Shown in pieces: positions 1 to 7,979 of a stretch of 64,000 nt of DNA. Each line of letters starts with the position of its first letter. Within the stretch, counting starts at the first letter, position 1. Under the pieces are notes generated by a model. It did not search any database, had not been told where the DNA came from, and was given only the letters and a program-made list of their open reading frames with translations. Origin of the DNA: Bradyrhizobium sp. 132 (lineage in GTDB: Bacteria; Pseudomonadota; Alphaproteobacteria; Rhizobiales; Xanthobacteraceae); the NCBI RefSeq assembly GCF_023074185.1, contig NZ_JADPKY010000132.1:124001-188000 (forward strand), in the 5' to 3' direction. The position numbers and the translations under genes are program-made.

Positions 1-269
1 TGCGCGAAAAGATCTTCGGTCGCATCCGCCGCGAATGGCATTCCTGCATCGAGACCCTCTTGGACATCATGGGCCAGGACCGTCTGCTCCAGGGCAATCC
101 GCTGCTGGAGCGCTCGGTGCGCCACCGCTTCCCCTATCTCGATCCGCTCAACCATGTGCAGGTCGAGCTGCTGAAAGAGCACCGCGCGCAGAACCCGGAC
201 GAGCAGGTGCTGCGCGGGATTCAGCTGACGATCAACGGGATTTCGGCGGGGTTGAGAAATACGGGTTGA
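1..269 (+). CDS. ppc: Phosphoenolpyruvate carboxylase, C-terminal fragment (5' end outside window)
   Basis: The reading frame is open from base 3 and ends at a TGA at 267-269, so only about the last 88 residues are present. The tail ends in LTINGISAGLRNTG, the typical C-terminus of PEP carboxylase, which carboxylates PEP to oxaloacetate in the cytosol to refill the TCA cycle. The stretch QGNPLLERSVRHRFPYLDPLN just before it also fits the family. The gene is cut by the window edge, so its start and catalytic histidines cannot be seen. A strong hairpin follows the stop. Confidence 0.9.
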   Translation, partial: REKIFGRIRREWHSCIETLLDIMGQDRLLQGNPLLERSVRHRFPYLDPLNHVQVELLKEHRAQNPDEQVLRGIQLTINGISAGLRNTG

Positions 270-273
270 TGAG

Positions 274-318
274 GGCGAGTAGCGAACAGATGCGTGTCCG
301 AACCGTTCGCTACTCGCC
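274..318. terminator. Long perfect hairpin after ppc
   Basis: A 14-base arm at 274-287 (GGCGAGTAGCGAAC) is perfectly complementary to 305-318, with a 17-base loop. It lies five bases after the ppc stop and 15 bases from the stop of the convergent SMP-30 gene. There is no clear T-run, so it may be a two-way terminator or mRNA end-stabiliser, or a member of a dispersed repeat family. Confidence 0.6.
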
Positions 319-332
319 ACGCGCTTATTGGC

Positions 333-1508
333 TCAAGGCTTCATCGAACCCTGTGCACTCGTGTAGACAGCATAGAGCGAACTCGAGCCGCAGATGTACA
401 GTCGATTTCGCTGCTGACCGCCGAAGCAGAGATTGGCGACCGTTTCCGGGAGGTGGATCTTGCCGAGCAATTCGCCCTCTGGAGTATAGCAGCGCACGCC
501 GTCCTCGTTCGGATCGCCCCAGCCCACGGAGCACCAAACGCGCCCGGCCGTGTCGGTTCGCATCCCGTCGGTAATGCTGGGCTTGGGCATCTCCGCAAAC
601 ACCTTGCTGTTCGAGACCTTTCCGGACCCAATATCCACGTCGAATACGCGGATATGGGAGGGATTATCGGGGCCATCAGTGAAGCCGGTATCGATGACGT
701 AGAGTTTCTTCTCGTCGGGCGAGAAGGTTATCCCGTTGGGTTCGACGAAGTCGTCGACGACAACCTTGATCTCCCCGGATCTTGGATCGACCCGGTAGAC
801 GTTGTTTTTTGCCTGCTCCTTCTCGGCCTTGATACCCTCATAATAGCCGCCGATCCCGTAGCCGGGATCGACAAACCAGACCGATCCATCGGAAGCGACG
901 ACCAGATCGTTGGGCGAGTTGAGCTTCTTGCCGTTGTAACTGTCGGCAATGATGGTGATCGAGCCGTCGAGCTCGGTCCGGGTGACGCGCCTGCCGCTGT
1001 GCTCGCAAGTGAGCAGGCGTCCTTCGCGATCGATGGTGTTGCCGTTGGAGTTCATCGAAGGCTGGCGGTAGACGCTCGTATGACCGTCATCCTCGGAGAA
1101 ACGCATGATGCGGTTGTTGGGAATATCGCTGAACAACACGTACCGGCCGGCCGGGAAGTAGACCGGACCCTCGGCCCATCGGAAGCCGGTTGCTACGCGC
1201 TCAACAGCCATCGTGCCCGCGAACGCAGGAAAACCAGAGGGCCCAAACGATGGTGGCCCCTTCTTGGCCGATTCCAAATGGGAGTCCGGGTAGCGGCTGC
1301 CTGGCAGCGGTCCCAACGGCAGCGGCGCCGTCGATCTCGTTGGAGCGCCCGTCTGGCCCAATGGCATGACGGAGGCTGCCAAGCTTGCGTTGGCGGTAAA
1401 GCCTGTCGCGGCGACTGCCGCCGCTGCGCCCTTCAAGAGGGCACGACGGCCGAGGCCATCGCGCTCTGTTGCAATCGTGTCGCTGGAGTTGGTCAGTATT
1501 CTTGTCAT
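333..1508 (-). CDS. SMP-30/gluconolactonase-family protein with Tat signal
   Basis: 391 aa from the ATG at 1506-1508, which has GGGAGGAAACC just upstream; a longer in-frame start at 1553 lacks such a site. The N-terminus carries a twin-arginine signal (GRRALLKG followed by an Ala-rich stretch), so it is probably exported folded to the periplasm. The rest is the six-bladed SGL propeller: RWAEGPVYFP holds the metal-binding Glu, LNSPNDLVV an Asn, and EPNGITFSPDE plus the IDTGF region further ligand positions. The family hydrolyses sugar or other lactones; the substrate here is unknown. It lies downstream of a thiolase/SDR operon but is separated by a hairpin, so it may be transcribed at a lower level. 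Confidence 0.85.
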   Translation of the reverse strand: MTRILTNSSDTIATERDGLGRRALLKGAAAAVAATGFTANASLAASVMPLGQTGAPTRSTAPLPLGPLPGSRYPDSHLESAKKGPPSFGPSGFPAFAGTMAVERVATGFRWAEGPVYFPAGRYVLFSDIPNNRIMRFSEDDGHTSVYRQPSMNSNGNTIDREGRLLTCEHSGRRVTRTELDGSITIIADSYNGKKLNSPNDLVVASDGSVWFVDPGYGIGGYYEGIKAEKEQAKNNVYRVDPRSGEIKVVVDDFVEPNGITFSPDEKKLYVIDTGFTDGPDNPSHIRVFDVDIGSGKVSNSKVFAEMPKPSITDGMRTDTAGRVWCSVGWGDPNEDGVRCYTPEGELLGKIHLPETVANLCFGGQQRNRLYICGSSSLYAVYTSAQGSMKP

Positions 1509-1568
1509 GGTTTCCTCCCGAAGTTGTGTTGGGAGGGAACGATCCGCCTGCAATCGGGCGTAAAGCGG

Positions 1569-1598
1569 GCGATCTCCGGCCGGACAACCGGAGATCGC
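1569..1598. terminator. Hairpin between the SDR and SMP-30 genes
   Basis: An 11-bp perfect stem (GCGATCTCCGG at 1569-1579, complement at 1588-1598) with an 8-base loop sits in the 114-base gap between the SDR stop and the lactonase start. No T-run follows on the minus strand. It is likely an attenuator or RNA-stabilising element within a minus-strand transcript. Confidence 0.5.
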
Positions 1599-1622
1599 AA
1601 TGCAGCAACAGGTGGAGTTCGC

Positions 1623-2537
1623 TTACACGGGATCCCACGGGAAGATGTCGGCGGAGCGGTCGAGCTTGTAGAACGATCCCTTCAACGCCGGCATGCCGTG
1701 CTCGGCGATCGATTGCGGCGTCCAGCCTTCGCTCCGATGCACCGAGCGCAGCGGACGGTTCTGGCTGAACAGGAACAGCTCGTTCATGCGCGCGCCAAAG
1801 ATCTGCCCGGAGACGTCCTTGGCGGCATCGGAGAGCAGATAGGCGCAGATCGGCGCAATTTTCTCCGGTCCCATCTGCTTGATCTTCTCGACGCGCGCCT
1901 TCTCGGCATCGGTCTCGGTCGGGATGGTGCCGATCATGCGGGTCCATGCGAACGGCGAGACGCAGTTGGAGCGGACGTTGAAGCGGCCCATGTCGAGCGC
2001 GATCGACTTCGACAGGCCGACGATGCCGAGCTTGGCGGCGGCGTAGTTGGCTTGTCCAAAGTTGCCGATCAGGCCGGAAGTCGAGGTGAAGTGCACGAAG
2101 GAGCCGGACTCCTGCTCGCGAAACAGCCGCGCCGCGGCGTGCGAGACGTAGAACGAGCCCATCAAATGAACCTTGATGACGGCCTCGAACGCTTCCACGC
2201 TCATCTTGTGGAAGATCATGTCGCGCAAGATGCCGGCATTGTTGACGACGCCGTCGAGCCGGCCGAAATGATCGGTCGCGGTCTTCACGATCTTGCTCGC
2301 GGGAATTGCCTCCGCCACCGACTCGAAATTGGTGACCGCGGTGCCGCCGCGCTTCTTGATCTCCTCGACCACTTCCTCAGCGGGGGATGCGCTCGAACCG
2401 GCGCCGTCGGAGGCGCCACCGGGATCGTTGACCACGACCTTGGCGCCTTCCGCCGCGCAGAGCAGCGCGATCTCCCGCCCGATGCCGCGCCCTGCGCCGG
2501 TGACGATGATGACCTTGTCTTGCAGTGATTTTGTCAT
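1623..2537 (-). CDS. Short-chain dehydrogenase/reductase, hydroxyacyl-CoA type
   Basis: 304 aa from the ATG at 2535-2537 (MTKSLQDKV). It shows the classical SDR features: cofactor motif TGAGRGIG near residue 12, NNAG near residue 100, a catalytic Ser in FTSTSG and YAAAK as the active-site Tyr/Lys. The acidic VVNDPGG after the second strand favours NAD(H), as in the (3R)-hydroxyacyl-CoA dehydrogenase part of multifunctional enzyme type 2. It starts five bases after the thiolase-like gene stop, so the two are co-transcribed and probably act on the same acyl-CoA chain. The substrate is not deducible. Confidence 0.85.
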   Translation of the reverse strand: MTKSLQDKVIIVTGAGRGIGREIALLCAAEGAKVVVNDPGGASDGAGSSASPAEEVVEEIKKRGGTAVTNFESVAEAIPASKIVKTATDHFGRLDGVVNNAGILRDMIFHKMSVEAFEAVIKVHLMGSFYVSHAAARLFREQESGSFVHFTSTSGLIGNFGQANYAAAKLGIVGLSKSIALDMGRFNVRSNCVSPFAWTRMIGTIPTETDAEKARVEKIKQMGPEKIAPICAYLLSDAAKDVSGQIFGARMNELFLFSQNRPLRSVHRSEGWTPQSIAEHGMPALKGSFYKLDRSADIFPWDPV

Positions 2538-2542
2538 GTGGA

Positions 2543-3682
2543 TTACCTCTCGTTCGTAAACACGATCGTGCCCGACGCGGCGAACATGCCGCCGACGCCA
2601 TGGCACACCGAAATCTTGGCGTTGGCCACCTGCGCCGGCGCGATGCCGCGCATCTGGCGTACGCTCTCCTGGAGCGCGTACATGCCGTACATGCCCGAAT
2701 GCATGTAGCTCAATCCGCCGCCATTGGTGTTGAGCGGAAGCTTAGCCCCCGGCCGCGTGTTGCCGTCGGCGATGAACTTGCCGGTTTCCTCGTGCGGCAT
2801 GAAGCCGAGATCGCCGAGGCCGAACAGCGGCAGATGCGCGAAGGCGTCGTAGATCATGAGATGGTCGACGTCCTTGTGGGCGATGCCGGCCTCCCTGAAC
2901 GCCAGCGGCCCCGCGGTCTTGAACGCGCGCGAGGAATTAAAAGTCTCCATCTGGCTGACCATCGGCGTCTCCACGCTTTCGCCGGTGCCCATGATGTAGA
3001 CGGGCTTGCGCGGAAAGTCCTTGGCGCGATCAGCCGAGGTCAGGATCAGCGCGCCGCCGCCGTCGGTGACGAGGCAGCATTGCAGCAGGCGGAACGGATA
3101 GGCGATCATGCGCGAGTTGAGGACGTCTGCGACCGTGATCGGGTCCTTCATCATCGCGCGCGGATTCTTTGCCGCCCATTCCCGCTGCACCACCGCGACC
3201 GAGGCGAGCTGCTCGTGCGTGATGCCGTAGGTCTTCATGAAGCGCAGCACGGGAATCGGGAACATGCTCGGTGGCCCATAGACGCCGAACGGCTGTTCGA
3301 ACTGGCCGTTGAGGCTGTCCGGCGCCGTCGAGCGCGGCGCCTTGCCGATCATCGACTTGCCGCTTTCGGCGTGGGTGATCAGCACGGTCTTGCACAGGCC
3401 GGCCTCGATCGCAGCCGCGGCGTGGCGGACATGCAGCATGAAGGAGCAGCCGCCGACGGAGGTGCCGTCCACCCAGGTCGGCTTGATGCCGAGATAGTGG
3501 CAGACCTGCTGCGGTGTCTCGACTGCGGTGGCGAAGCCGTCGATGTCCGACAGCTTCAGCCCGGCGTCGGCAATGGCATTGAGCGCCGCGTCCGCGTGGA
3601 GCTGGAGCTGCGACATGTTGGGGATGACCCCGAGCTCGGTGGTCTCGGCGGCGCCGACGACGGCAACCTGGTTGCTGCGCAT
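2543..3682 (-). CDS. Thiolase-fold protein (SCP-x / lipid-transfer type)
   Basis: 379 aa. The N-terminal half resembles SCP-x-type thiolases (VAVVGAAETTELG; VDGTSVGGCSFMLHV around the nucleophile position). The C-terminal half keeps LNTNGGGLSYMHSG and VCHGVGGMFAASG, the places of the second His/Cys motifs. Such proteins cleave or form 3-ketoacyl-CoA and normally work with a DUF35 partner, which is the gene three bases upstream. The SDR gene follows five bases downstream. This three-gene unit suggests breakdown of a branched, cyclic or aromatic-derived acyl chain. Because the nucleophile segment is atypical, activity as a true thiolase is uncertain. Confidence 0.8.
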   Translation of the reverse strand: MRSNQVAVVGAAETTELGVIPNMSQLQLHADAALNAIADAGLKLSDIDGFATAVETPQQVCHYLGIKPTWVDGTSVGGCSFMLHVRHAAAAIEAGLCKTVLITHAESGKSMIGKAPRSTAPDSLNGQFEQPFGVYGPPSMFPIPVLRFMKTYGITHEQLASVAVVQREWAAKNPRAMMKDPITVADVLNSRMIAYPFRLLQCCLVTDGGGALILTSADRAKDFPRKPVYIMGTGESVETPMVSQMETFNSSRAFKTAGPLAFREAGIAHKDVDHLMIYDAFAHLPLFGLGDLGFMPHEETGKFIADGNTRPGAKLPLNTNGGGLSYMHSGMYGMYALQESVRQMRGIAPAQVANAKISVCHGVGGMFAASGTIVFTNER

Positions 3683-3685
3683 GGC

Positions 3686-4099
3686 CTATCCCTTCGCCGG
3701 ACGGAACACGGGGAGGGTGATCTTGTCGTCGAGCGCCTCGAAGGCGACCTCGAGCTTCATATCGAGCTCAAGCGCCTCCGGCGTCTGCGGACAGTCGATG
3801 ATGTTGCTCATCAGCCGCGGCCCCTCGTCGAGCTCGACCACCGCGATCGCGTAAGGCGGCGTGAAGCCGGGCGCGGCGGGACGGTGGTTGATCACGTAGC
3901 TGTAGAGAAAGCCTTTTCCGCTCGCCTTGAAGATGCTGACCTTGCGCGAGGCGCAGGAGGGGCAGAACGGGCGCGGCGGGAAATAGACATGCGCGCAGGC
4001 GTCGCAGCGCTGCAGGCGCAACTCGCCCGCCTTGGTGCCGTCCCAGAAATGCTGGGTCTCCGGCGTCGGTTTCGGTCGCGCGCGCTGCGGTTCGGCCAT
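3686..4099 (-). CDS. DUF35 zinc-ribbon/OB-fold acyl-CoA-associated protein
   Basis: 137 aa from the ATG at 4097-4099, preceded by GGGAGGACC; a longer open frame to 4183 is less likely. The N-terminal ETQHFWDGTKAGELRLQRC helix and rubredoxin-like zinc ribbon (CDAC then CPSC) are followed by an OB fold (GKGFLYSYVINHR, PPYAIAVVELDEGPRLMSNI). DUF35 proteins pair with SCP-x thiolases or similar enzymes and form complexes with them. It is the first gene of the DUF35-thiolase-SDR operon, with only three bases to the next start. Confidence 0.85.
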   Translation of the reverse strand: MAEPQRARPKPTPETQHFWDGTKAGELRLQRCDACAHVYFPPRPFCPSCASRKVSIFKASGKGFLYSYVINHRPAAPGFTPPYAIAVVELDEGPRLMSNIIDCPQTPEALELDMKLEVAFEALDDKITLPVFRPAKG

Positions 4100-4292
4100 C
4101 TCGGAAGGTCCTCCCAGAGCTTGTTTTGTCAAGGGGCGGGTCTCAAGCTCGCCTGTTTCAATCTTGATGCGACAATCGACCATGGCGCGTCAACGGTCCA
4201 GCAATGCGCATGCATGCCATCATGCGCACAATGCTTGTGTCGAACCGAGGCAGCGCTATAGATTGCGCACGCAAATATTCCGTGAGACAGAC

Positions 4293-5642
4293 ATGCCCGA
4301 TTTTCCGACGCTGGCGAAGCTCGCCGAAGACCTCGAAAGCGGCCGCACCACTTCCCGCAAGCTGGTCGAGGCTTGCATCGCCAGAATTGCCGATCCGGCC
4401 GGCGAGGGACAGCGTGCCTTCATCCATGTCGACAAGGACGCGGCGCTCGCGGCGGCGGATGCGATGGACGGTTTGCGCAAGGTGAAGGCGGCGCCCTCGC
4501 GCTACGCCGGTATCCCGGTCTCGATCAAGGATCTTTTCGACATCAAGGGCCAGGTGACGCGCGCCGGCTCCCGCGCGCTCGACGATTCCTCGCCGGCCGA
4601 GCAGGATGCCCCCACGGTGGCGCGGCTGCGCAAGGCGGGCTTCGTCGTGATCGGGCGCACCAACATGACCGAATTTGCCTATTCCGGCATCGGCATCAAT
4701 CCGCATTACGGCACGCCGAAGGGCGCCTGGAACCGGGCCGAGGGCCATGTGCCCGGTGGCTCGTCCTCGGGCGCCGCGGTGTCCGTGCTCGACGGCATGG
4801 CGCACGGCGCGCTCGGCACCGACACCGGCGGCTCCTGCCGCATTCCGGCGGCCTATAACGGCATCGTCGGCTACAAGCCGACGCAGCGCCGCGTGCCGCT
4901 CGACGGGGCTGTGCCGCTGTCGTTCTCGCTCGACAGCATCGGGCCGCTGGCACGATCGGTCAGTTGCTGTGCCATACTCGACGCCGTGCTCGCGAACGAG
5001 CCGGTCGTTGCGCTGAAGCCTCGCCCGGTGAAGGGCATGCGGTTGGCGGTGCCGACCACGATCGCGCTCGACGACCTCGATCCGGACGTGGCCAAGACGT
5101 TCGAGCGTGCGCTCAAGAGCCTCGCCGATCATGGCGCGATCATCGAGCGCATCGCGATGGCCGAATTCCACGACATCGGCCCGATGAACGCCAAGGGCGG
5201 CTTTGCGGCTTCCGAAAGCTTCGCCTGGCACCGCTACCTCATCACGTCCAAGGGCGACGTCTACGATCCCCGCGTTTCCGTGCGCATCATGCGCGGCGAG
5301 GCGCAGAGCGCGGCCGACTACATCGATCTCCTCAACGAGCGCCGCTCGCTGATCGCCCGCGTCAATGCGCGCCTTGCGCCCTATGACGCGCTGGTGCTGC
5401 CGACCACCGCCAATACGCCGCCGAAGATCGCCGATCTCGCCGACGACAAGGCGTTCACCAGGGAAAACCTGCGCGCGCTGCGCAATTGCACCCTGATCAA
5501 CATGATCGACGGCTGCGCCATCTCGCTGCCTGCGCATCGCGAGGGCGACGTCCCGGTCGGCCTGATGCTGGCGGGCGCGGGCGGATCGGACCGCCGTATC
5601 TTTGAACTTGCTGCCGGCATGGAGGCCGTAATTCGTGTTTGA
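4293..5642 (+). CDS. Amidase (amidase-signature family)
   Basis: 449 aa from ATG 4293 (MPDFPTLAKL). The amidase signature is clear: the catalytic Lys in GIPVSIKDLFDIKG, the cis-Ser in the Gly/Ser-rich GGSSSGAAVSVLDG, and the nucleophilic Ser in GTDTGGSCRIPAAYNGIVG. It hydrolyses amide bonds, releasing ammonia or an amine; the substrate cannot be read from sequence and glutamyl-tRNA amidotransferase GatA is a less likely alternative, since gatC/gatB are absent. It diverges from the DUF35 operon across about 190 bases and overlaps the DUF2848 gene by eight bases, so the two are translationally coupled. Confidence 0.88.
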   Translation: MPDFPTLAKLAEDLESGRTTSRKLVEACIARIADPAGEGQRAFIHVDKDAALAAADAMDGLRKVKAAPSRYAGIPVSIKDLFDIKGQVTRAGSRALDDSSPAEQDAPTVARLRKAGFVVIGRTNMTEFAYSGIGINPHYGTPKGAWNRAEGHVPGGSSSGAAVSVLDGMAHGALGTDTGGSCRIPAAYNGIVGYKPTQRRVPLDGAVPLSFSLDSIGPLARSVSCCAILDAVLANEPVVALKPRPVKGMRLAVPTTIALDDLDPDVAKTFERALKSLADHGAIIERIAMAEFHDIGPMNAKGGFAASESFAWHRYLITSKGDVYDPRVSVRIMRGEAQSAADYIDLLNERRSLIARVNARLAPYDALVLPTTANTPPKIADLADDKAFTRENLRALRNCTLINMIDGCAISLPAHREGDVPVGLMLAGAGGSDRRIFELAAGMEAVIRV

Positions 5643-6321
5643 CCTGACTTTCACCGTCGACGCCCAGGACACCACAACGCCACTGACACTGGCGATCGAC
5701 CAAATGGTCATCGCCGGCTGGACCGGCCGCGACGCGATCGCGCGCGACAAGCACATCACGGAGCTGGAGGCTATGGGCATTGCCCGGCCGGCCTCGACGC
5801 CGATCTATTATCGCGCCTCGGCACGGCGGCTGACCATGGAAGACCGCATCGAATGCACTGGCGGCGATTCCAGCGGCGAGGTCGAATTCGTGCTGATCGG
5901 CTGGCAGGGCCGCATGTTCGTCGGCTGCGGCTCCGACCACACTGATCGCAAGGTCGAGGCCTACAGCGTCACCGTGTCCAAGCAAATGTGCGACAAGCCG
6001 ATCGCATCCACGCTGTGGGAGATCGAGGACGTCATCGGCCATTGGGACAGGATGATTTTGCGCTCCTACGCCTTCATCAAGGGCGAGCGCGTGCTCTACC
6101 AAGAGGGCACGCTGGACGCGATGCTGCCGATCACCGATCTCATCGCGCGCGGCTTCGAAGGTGGGAAATTCCCCGACGGCTGCGCCATGTTCGGCGGCAC
6201 GTTCGCAGCCAAGGGCGGCATCCGCCCCGCCGACCGCTTCGAGTTCGAGCTGGAAGACCCTGTGCTGAAGCGGACGATCAAGCACGGCTATGATGTGGTG
6301 ACGCTGCCGGTGCTGGGCTGA
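5635..6321 (+). CDS. DUF2848 family protein
   Basis: 228 aa, beginning at a GTG (5635-5637) inside the amidase 3' end. It resembles the DUF2848 family: FTVDAQDTTTPLTL at the start, HITELEAMGIARPASTPIYYR, and a conserved VGCGSDHTDR stretch that looks like an active-site or metal-binding loop. No signal peptide or membrane segment is seen. The family has no firm function that I know of and is similar in outline to fumarylacetoacetate-hydrolase-like folds. The overlap with the amidase suggests it acts on the same substrate or on the product of the amidase. Confidence 0.75.
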   Translation: MFDLTFTVDAQDTTTPLTLAIDQMVIAGWTGRDAIARDKHITELEAMGIARPASTPIYYRASARRLTMEDRIECTGGDSSGEVEFVLIGWQGRMFVGCGSDHTDRKVEAYSVTVSKQMCDKPIASTLWEIEDVIGHWDRMILRSYAFIKGERVLYQEGTLDAMLPITDLIARGFEGGKFPDGCAMFGGTFAAKGGIRPADRFEFELEDPVLKRTIKHGYDVVTLPVLG

Positions 6322-6331
6322 GCTATCGCCA

Positions 6332-6384
6332 CCGTCATTGCGAGGAGCCCTTGCGACGAAGCTTCGCTTCGCTCGCGATGACGG
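6332..6384. repeat. Dispersed intergenic palindrome
   Basis: CCGTCATTGCGAG (6332-6344) and its near-perfect inverted copy CTCGCGATGACGG (6372-6384) flank a smaller GCGACGAAGCTTCGCTTCGC hairpin. This is the form of a rhizobial repetitive extragenic palindrome. It lies in the 120-base gap between the DUF2848 gene and the oxygenase gene and may end transcription of the amidase operon. Confidence 0.6.
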
Positions 6385-6441
6385 AGAGATAGTCGGGAAT
6401 CGGGTGGCGCCCGGCGGACCAAGCTTGCGAAGGTCGTAGCC

Positions 6442-7188
6442 ATGACAGCAACAGCACGCAAATCGACGCTTCAGTCGCCAATCGACCTCGCCGCCCGCGT
6501 CGATGCCCTGGACTGGCCGCAGATCGCCGGCGATCTCGACGCCCAGGGCTGCGCCGTCCTGAAGGGTCTACTGACGCCGGAGCAATGCCGCGCCACGGCC
6601 GCGCTCTATCCTCACGACACGCACTTCCGCAGCCGCATCGTCATGGGCCGCCACGGCTTTGGCCGCGGCGAGTACAAATATTTCTCCTACCCGCTGCCCG
6701 ATCTGATCGCGCAGTTGCGCCCGACGCTCTACGCGCATCTCCAGGGCGTCGCCAATCGCTGGAATGAGGCGATGGGGATCGACATTCGCTACCCCGCCGC
6801 GCATGCGGCGTTCCTGAAACGCTGCCACGAGACGGGACAGGCGCGGCCGACGCCGCTGCTGCTGCAATACGAGGCTGGCGACTACAATTGCCTGCATCAG
6901 GATCTCTACGGCGAGCACGTGTTCCCGCTCCAGGTTGCGATCCTCTTGTCGGAGCCGGAACGCGACTTTACCGGCGGCGAGTTCGTGCTGACCGAGCAGC
7001 GTCCGCGCATGCAGTCCCGCGCCGAGGTGGTGCCGCTGACGCAGGGCGATGCGGTCGCCTTTGCCGTGCATCACCGTCCGGTGCAGGGGACACGCGGCAC
7101 CTACCGCGTTAATCTGCGCCATGGCGTCAGCCGGATTCGCTCCGGCCAGCGCCACACGCTGGGTGTGATCTTTCATGATGCCAAATGA
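6442..7188 (+). CDS. 2-oxoglutarate/Fe(II)-dependent oxygenase, probable prolyl-hydroxylase fold
   Basis: 248 aa. The double-stranded beta-helix core is in the second half: YNCLHQDLYGEH gives the HxD iron ligands, the distal His is in AVHHRPVQGTRG, and an Arg in YRVNLRHG could bind 2-oxoglutarate. The protein therefore should use Fe(II), 2-oxoglutarate and O2 to hydroxylate or demethylate a substrate. Its stop overlaps the alkB region by an ATGA, which suggests a two-gene unit with alkB and a role in alkylation repair or modification of protein or nucleic acid. The substrate is unknown. Confidence 0.82.
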   Translation: MTATARKSTLQSPIDLAARVDALDWPQIAGDLDAQGCAVLKGLLTPEQCRATAALYPHDTHFRSRIVMGRHGFGRGEYKYFSYPLPDLIAQLRPTLYAHLQGVANRWNEAMGIDIRYPAAHAAFLKRCHETGQARPTPLLLQYEAGDYNCLHQDLYGEHVFPLQVAILLSEPERDFTGGEFVLTEQRPRMQSRAEVVPLTQGDAVAFAVHHRPVQGTRGTYRVNLRHGVSRIRSGQRHTLGVIFHDAK

Positions 7189-7197
7189 GCACTGCGA

Positions 7198-7851
7198 TTG
7201 ACGGGTGATCTGTTCGAGACAGTCGCCGAGGCGCAGCCGTCACGCGAGGAGATCGCCGATGGCGCCGTTTTGCTGCGCGGATTCGTCAAGTCGATCGAGA
7301 GCGAGCTGATTGCAGCTGTACGCGCGATCGTGGCGCAGTCGCCGTTCCGGCGCATGACCACGCCCGGCGGCTATCAGATGTCGGTGGCCATGACCAATTG
7401 CGGCGAGCGCGGCTGGATCACCGATCACACCGGCTATCGTTATGATCCGATTGATCCGCGAACCGGTGCGCAGTGGCCCGCGATGCCGCCCGTGCTCCGC
7501 GATCTCGCCCGCCGTGCGGCGGAGCAGGGCAGTTTCAATGACTTCGCGCCCGATGCCTGTCTCGTCAATCGCTACGAACCGGGCACGCGGCTGTCGCTGC
7601 ACCAGGACAAGGACGAGCTGGACTATTCGGCGCCGATCGTCTCGGTCTCGCTCGGGCTGCCCGCGACCTTCCTGTTCGGCGGCATGGCGCGCAGCGACAA
7701 GCCGCGCCGGTTCCGCTTGGTGCATGGCGACGTCGTGGTCTGGGGCGGGCCCAGCAGGCTCGCCTATCACGGCGTGGCGCCGCTGGCCGACGGCGAGCAC
7801 GCGCTGCTCGGGCGTCAGCGGATCAATCTGACGTTCCGCAGGACGCGCTAA
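7198..7851 (+). CDS. alkB: DNA oxidative demethylase AlkB
   Basis: 217 aa as called from TTG 7198. It aligns in memory along almost its full length with E. coli AlkB: TPGGYQMSVAMTNCG, PDACLVNRYEPGTRLSLHQDKDE (HxD iron ligands), VSLGLPATFLFGG, HGDVVVWGGPSRLAYHGV (distal His) and RINLTFR (2OG-binding Arg). It repairs 1-methyladenine and 3-methylcytosine by oxidative demethylation. The start is odd: an ATG at 7185 overlapping the previous stop reads MSTAIDG then TGA, and removing one G from GGG near 7203 would join it to the AlkB frame. Either the TTG is the true start or there is a one-base insertion. Confidence 0.93.
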   Translation: MTGDLFETVAEAQPSREEIADGAVLLRGFVKSIESELIAAVRAIVAQSPFRRMTTPGGYQMSVAMTNCGERGWITDHTGYRYDPIDPRTGAQWPAMPPVLRDLARRAAEQGSFNDFAPDACLVNRYEPGTRLSLHQDKDELDYSAPIVSVSLGLPATFLFGGMARSDKPRRFRLVHGDVVVWGGPSRLAYHGVAPLADGEHALLGRQRINLTFRRTR

Positions 7852-7857
7852 TTTATC

Positions 7858-7973
7858 TCCTCATCCTGAGGAGCGCGCCTCTTCGCGCGCGTCTCGAAGG
7901 ATAGAGGCCCGAGCTGCGAGACCCGGGCCTCTATGGTTCGAGACGGCGCTCACGCGCCTCCTCACCATGAGGA
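7858..7973. repeat. Large imperfect palindromic repeat between alkB and the ThDP gene
   Basis: The 116-base element begins TCCTCATCCTGAGGA and ends TCCTCACCATGAGGA. Its two halves are close inverted copies, meeting at ATAGAGGCCCG...CGGGCCTCTAT. Each half has the order outer hairpin, GC-rich hairpin, GTCTCGAAGGAT. Two more copies of the half-element lie at 36172-36298. It sits between convergent genes and could act as a two-way terminator. Confidence 0.75.
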
Positions 7974-7979
7974 TCGTCA

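Noticed and set aside
294..2528. Open frame of 744 codons on the plus strand
   Set aside because: It is antisense to the SMP-30 and SDR genes, has no family likeness and a His/Asp/Arg-rich make-up typical of antisense frames in GC-rich DNA.
2525..4261. 578-codon plus-strand frame
   Set aside because: Antisense to the thiolase-like and DUF35 genes, which have clear motifs.
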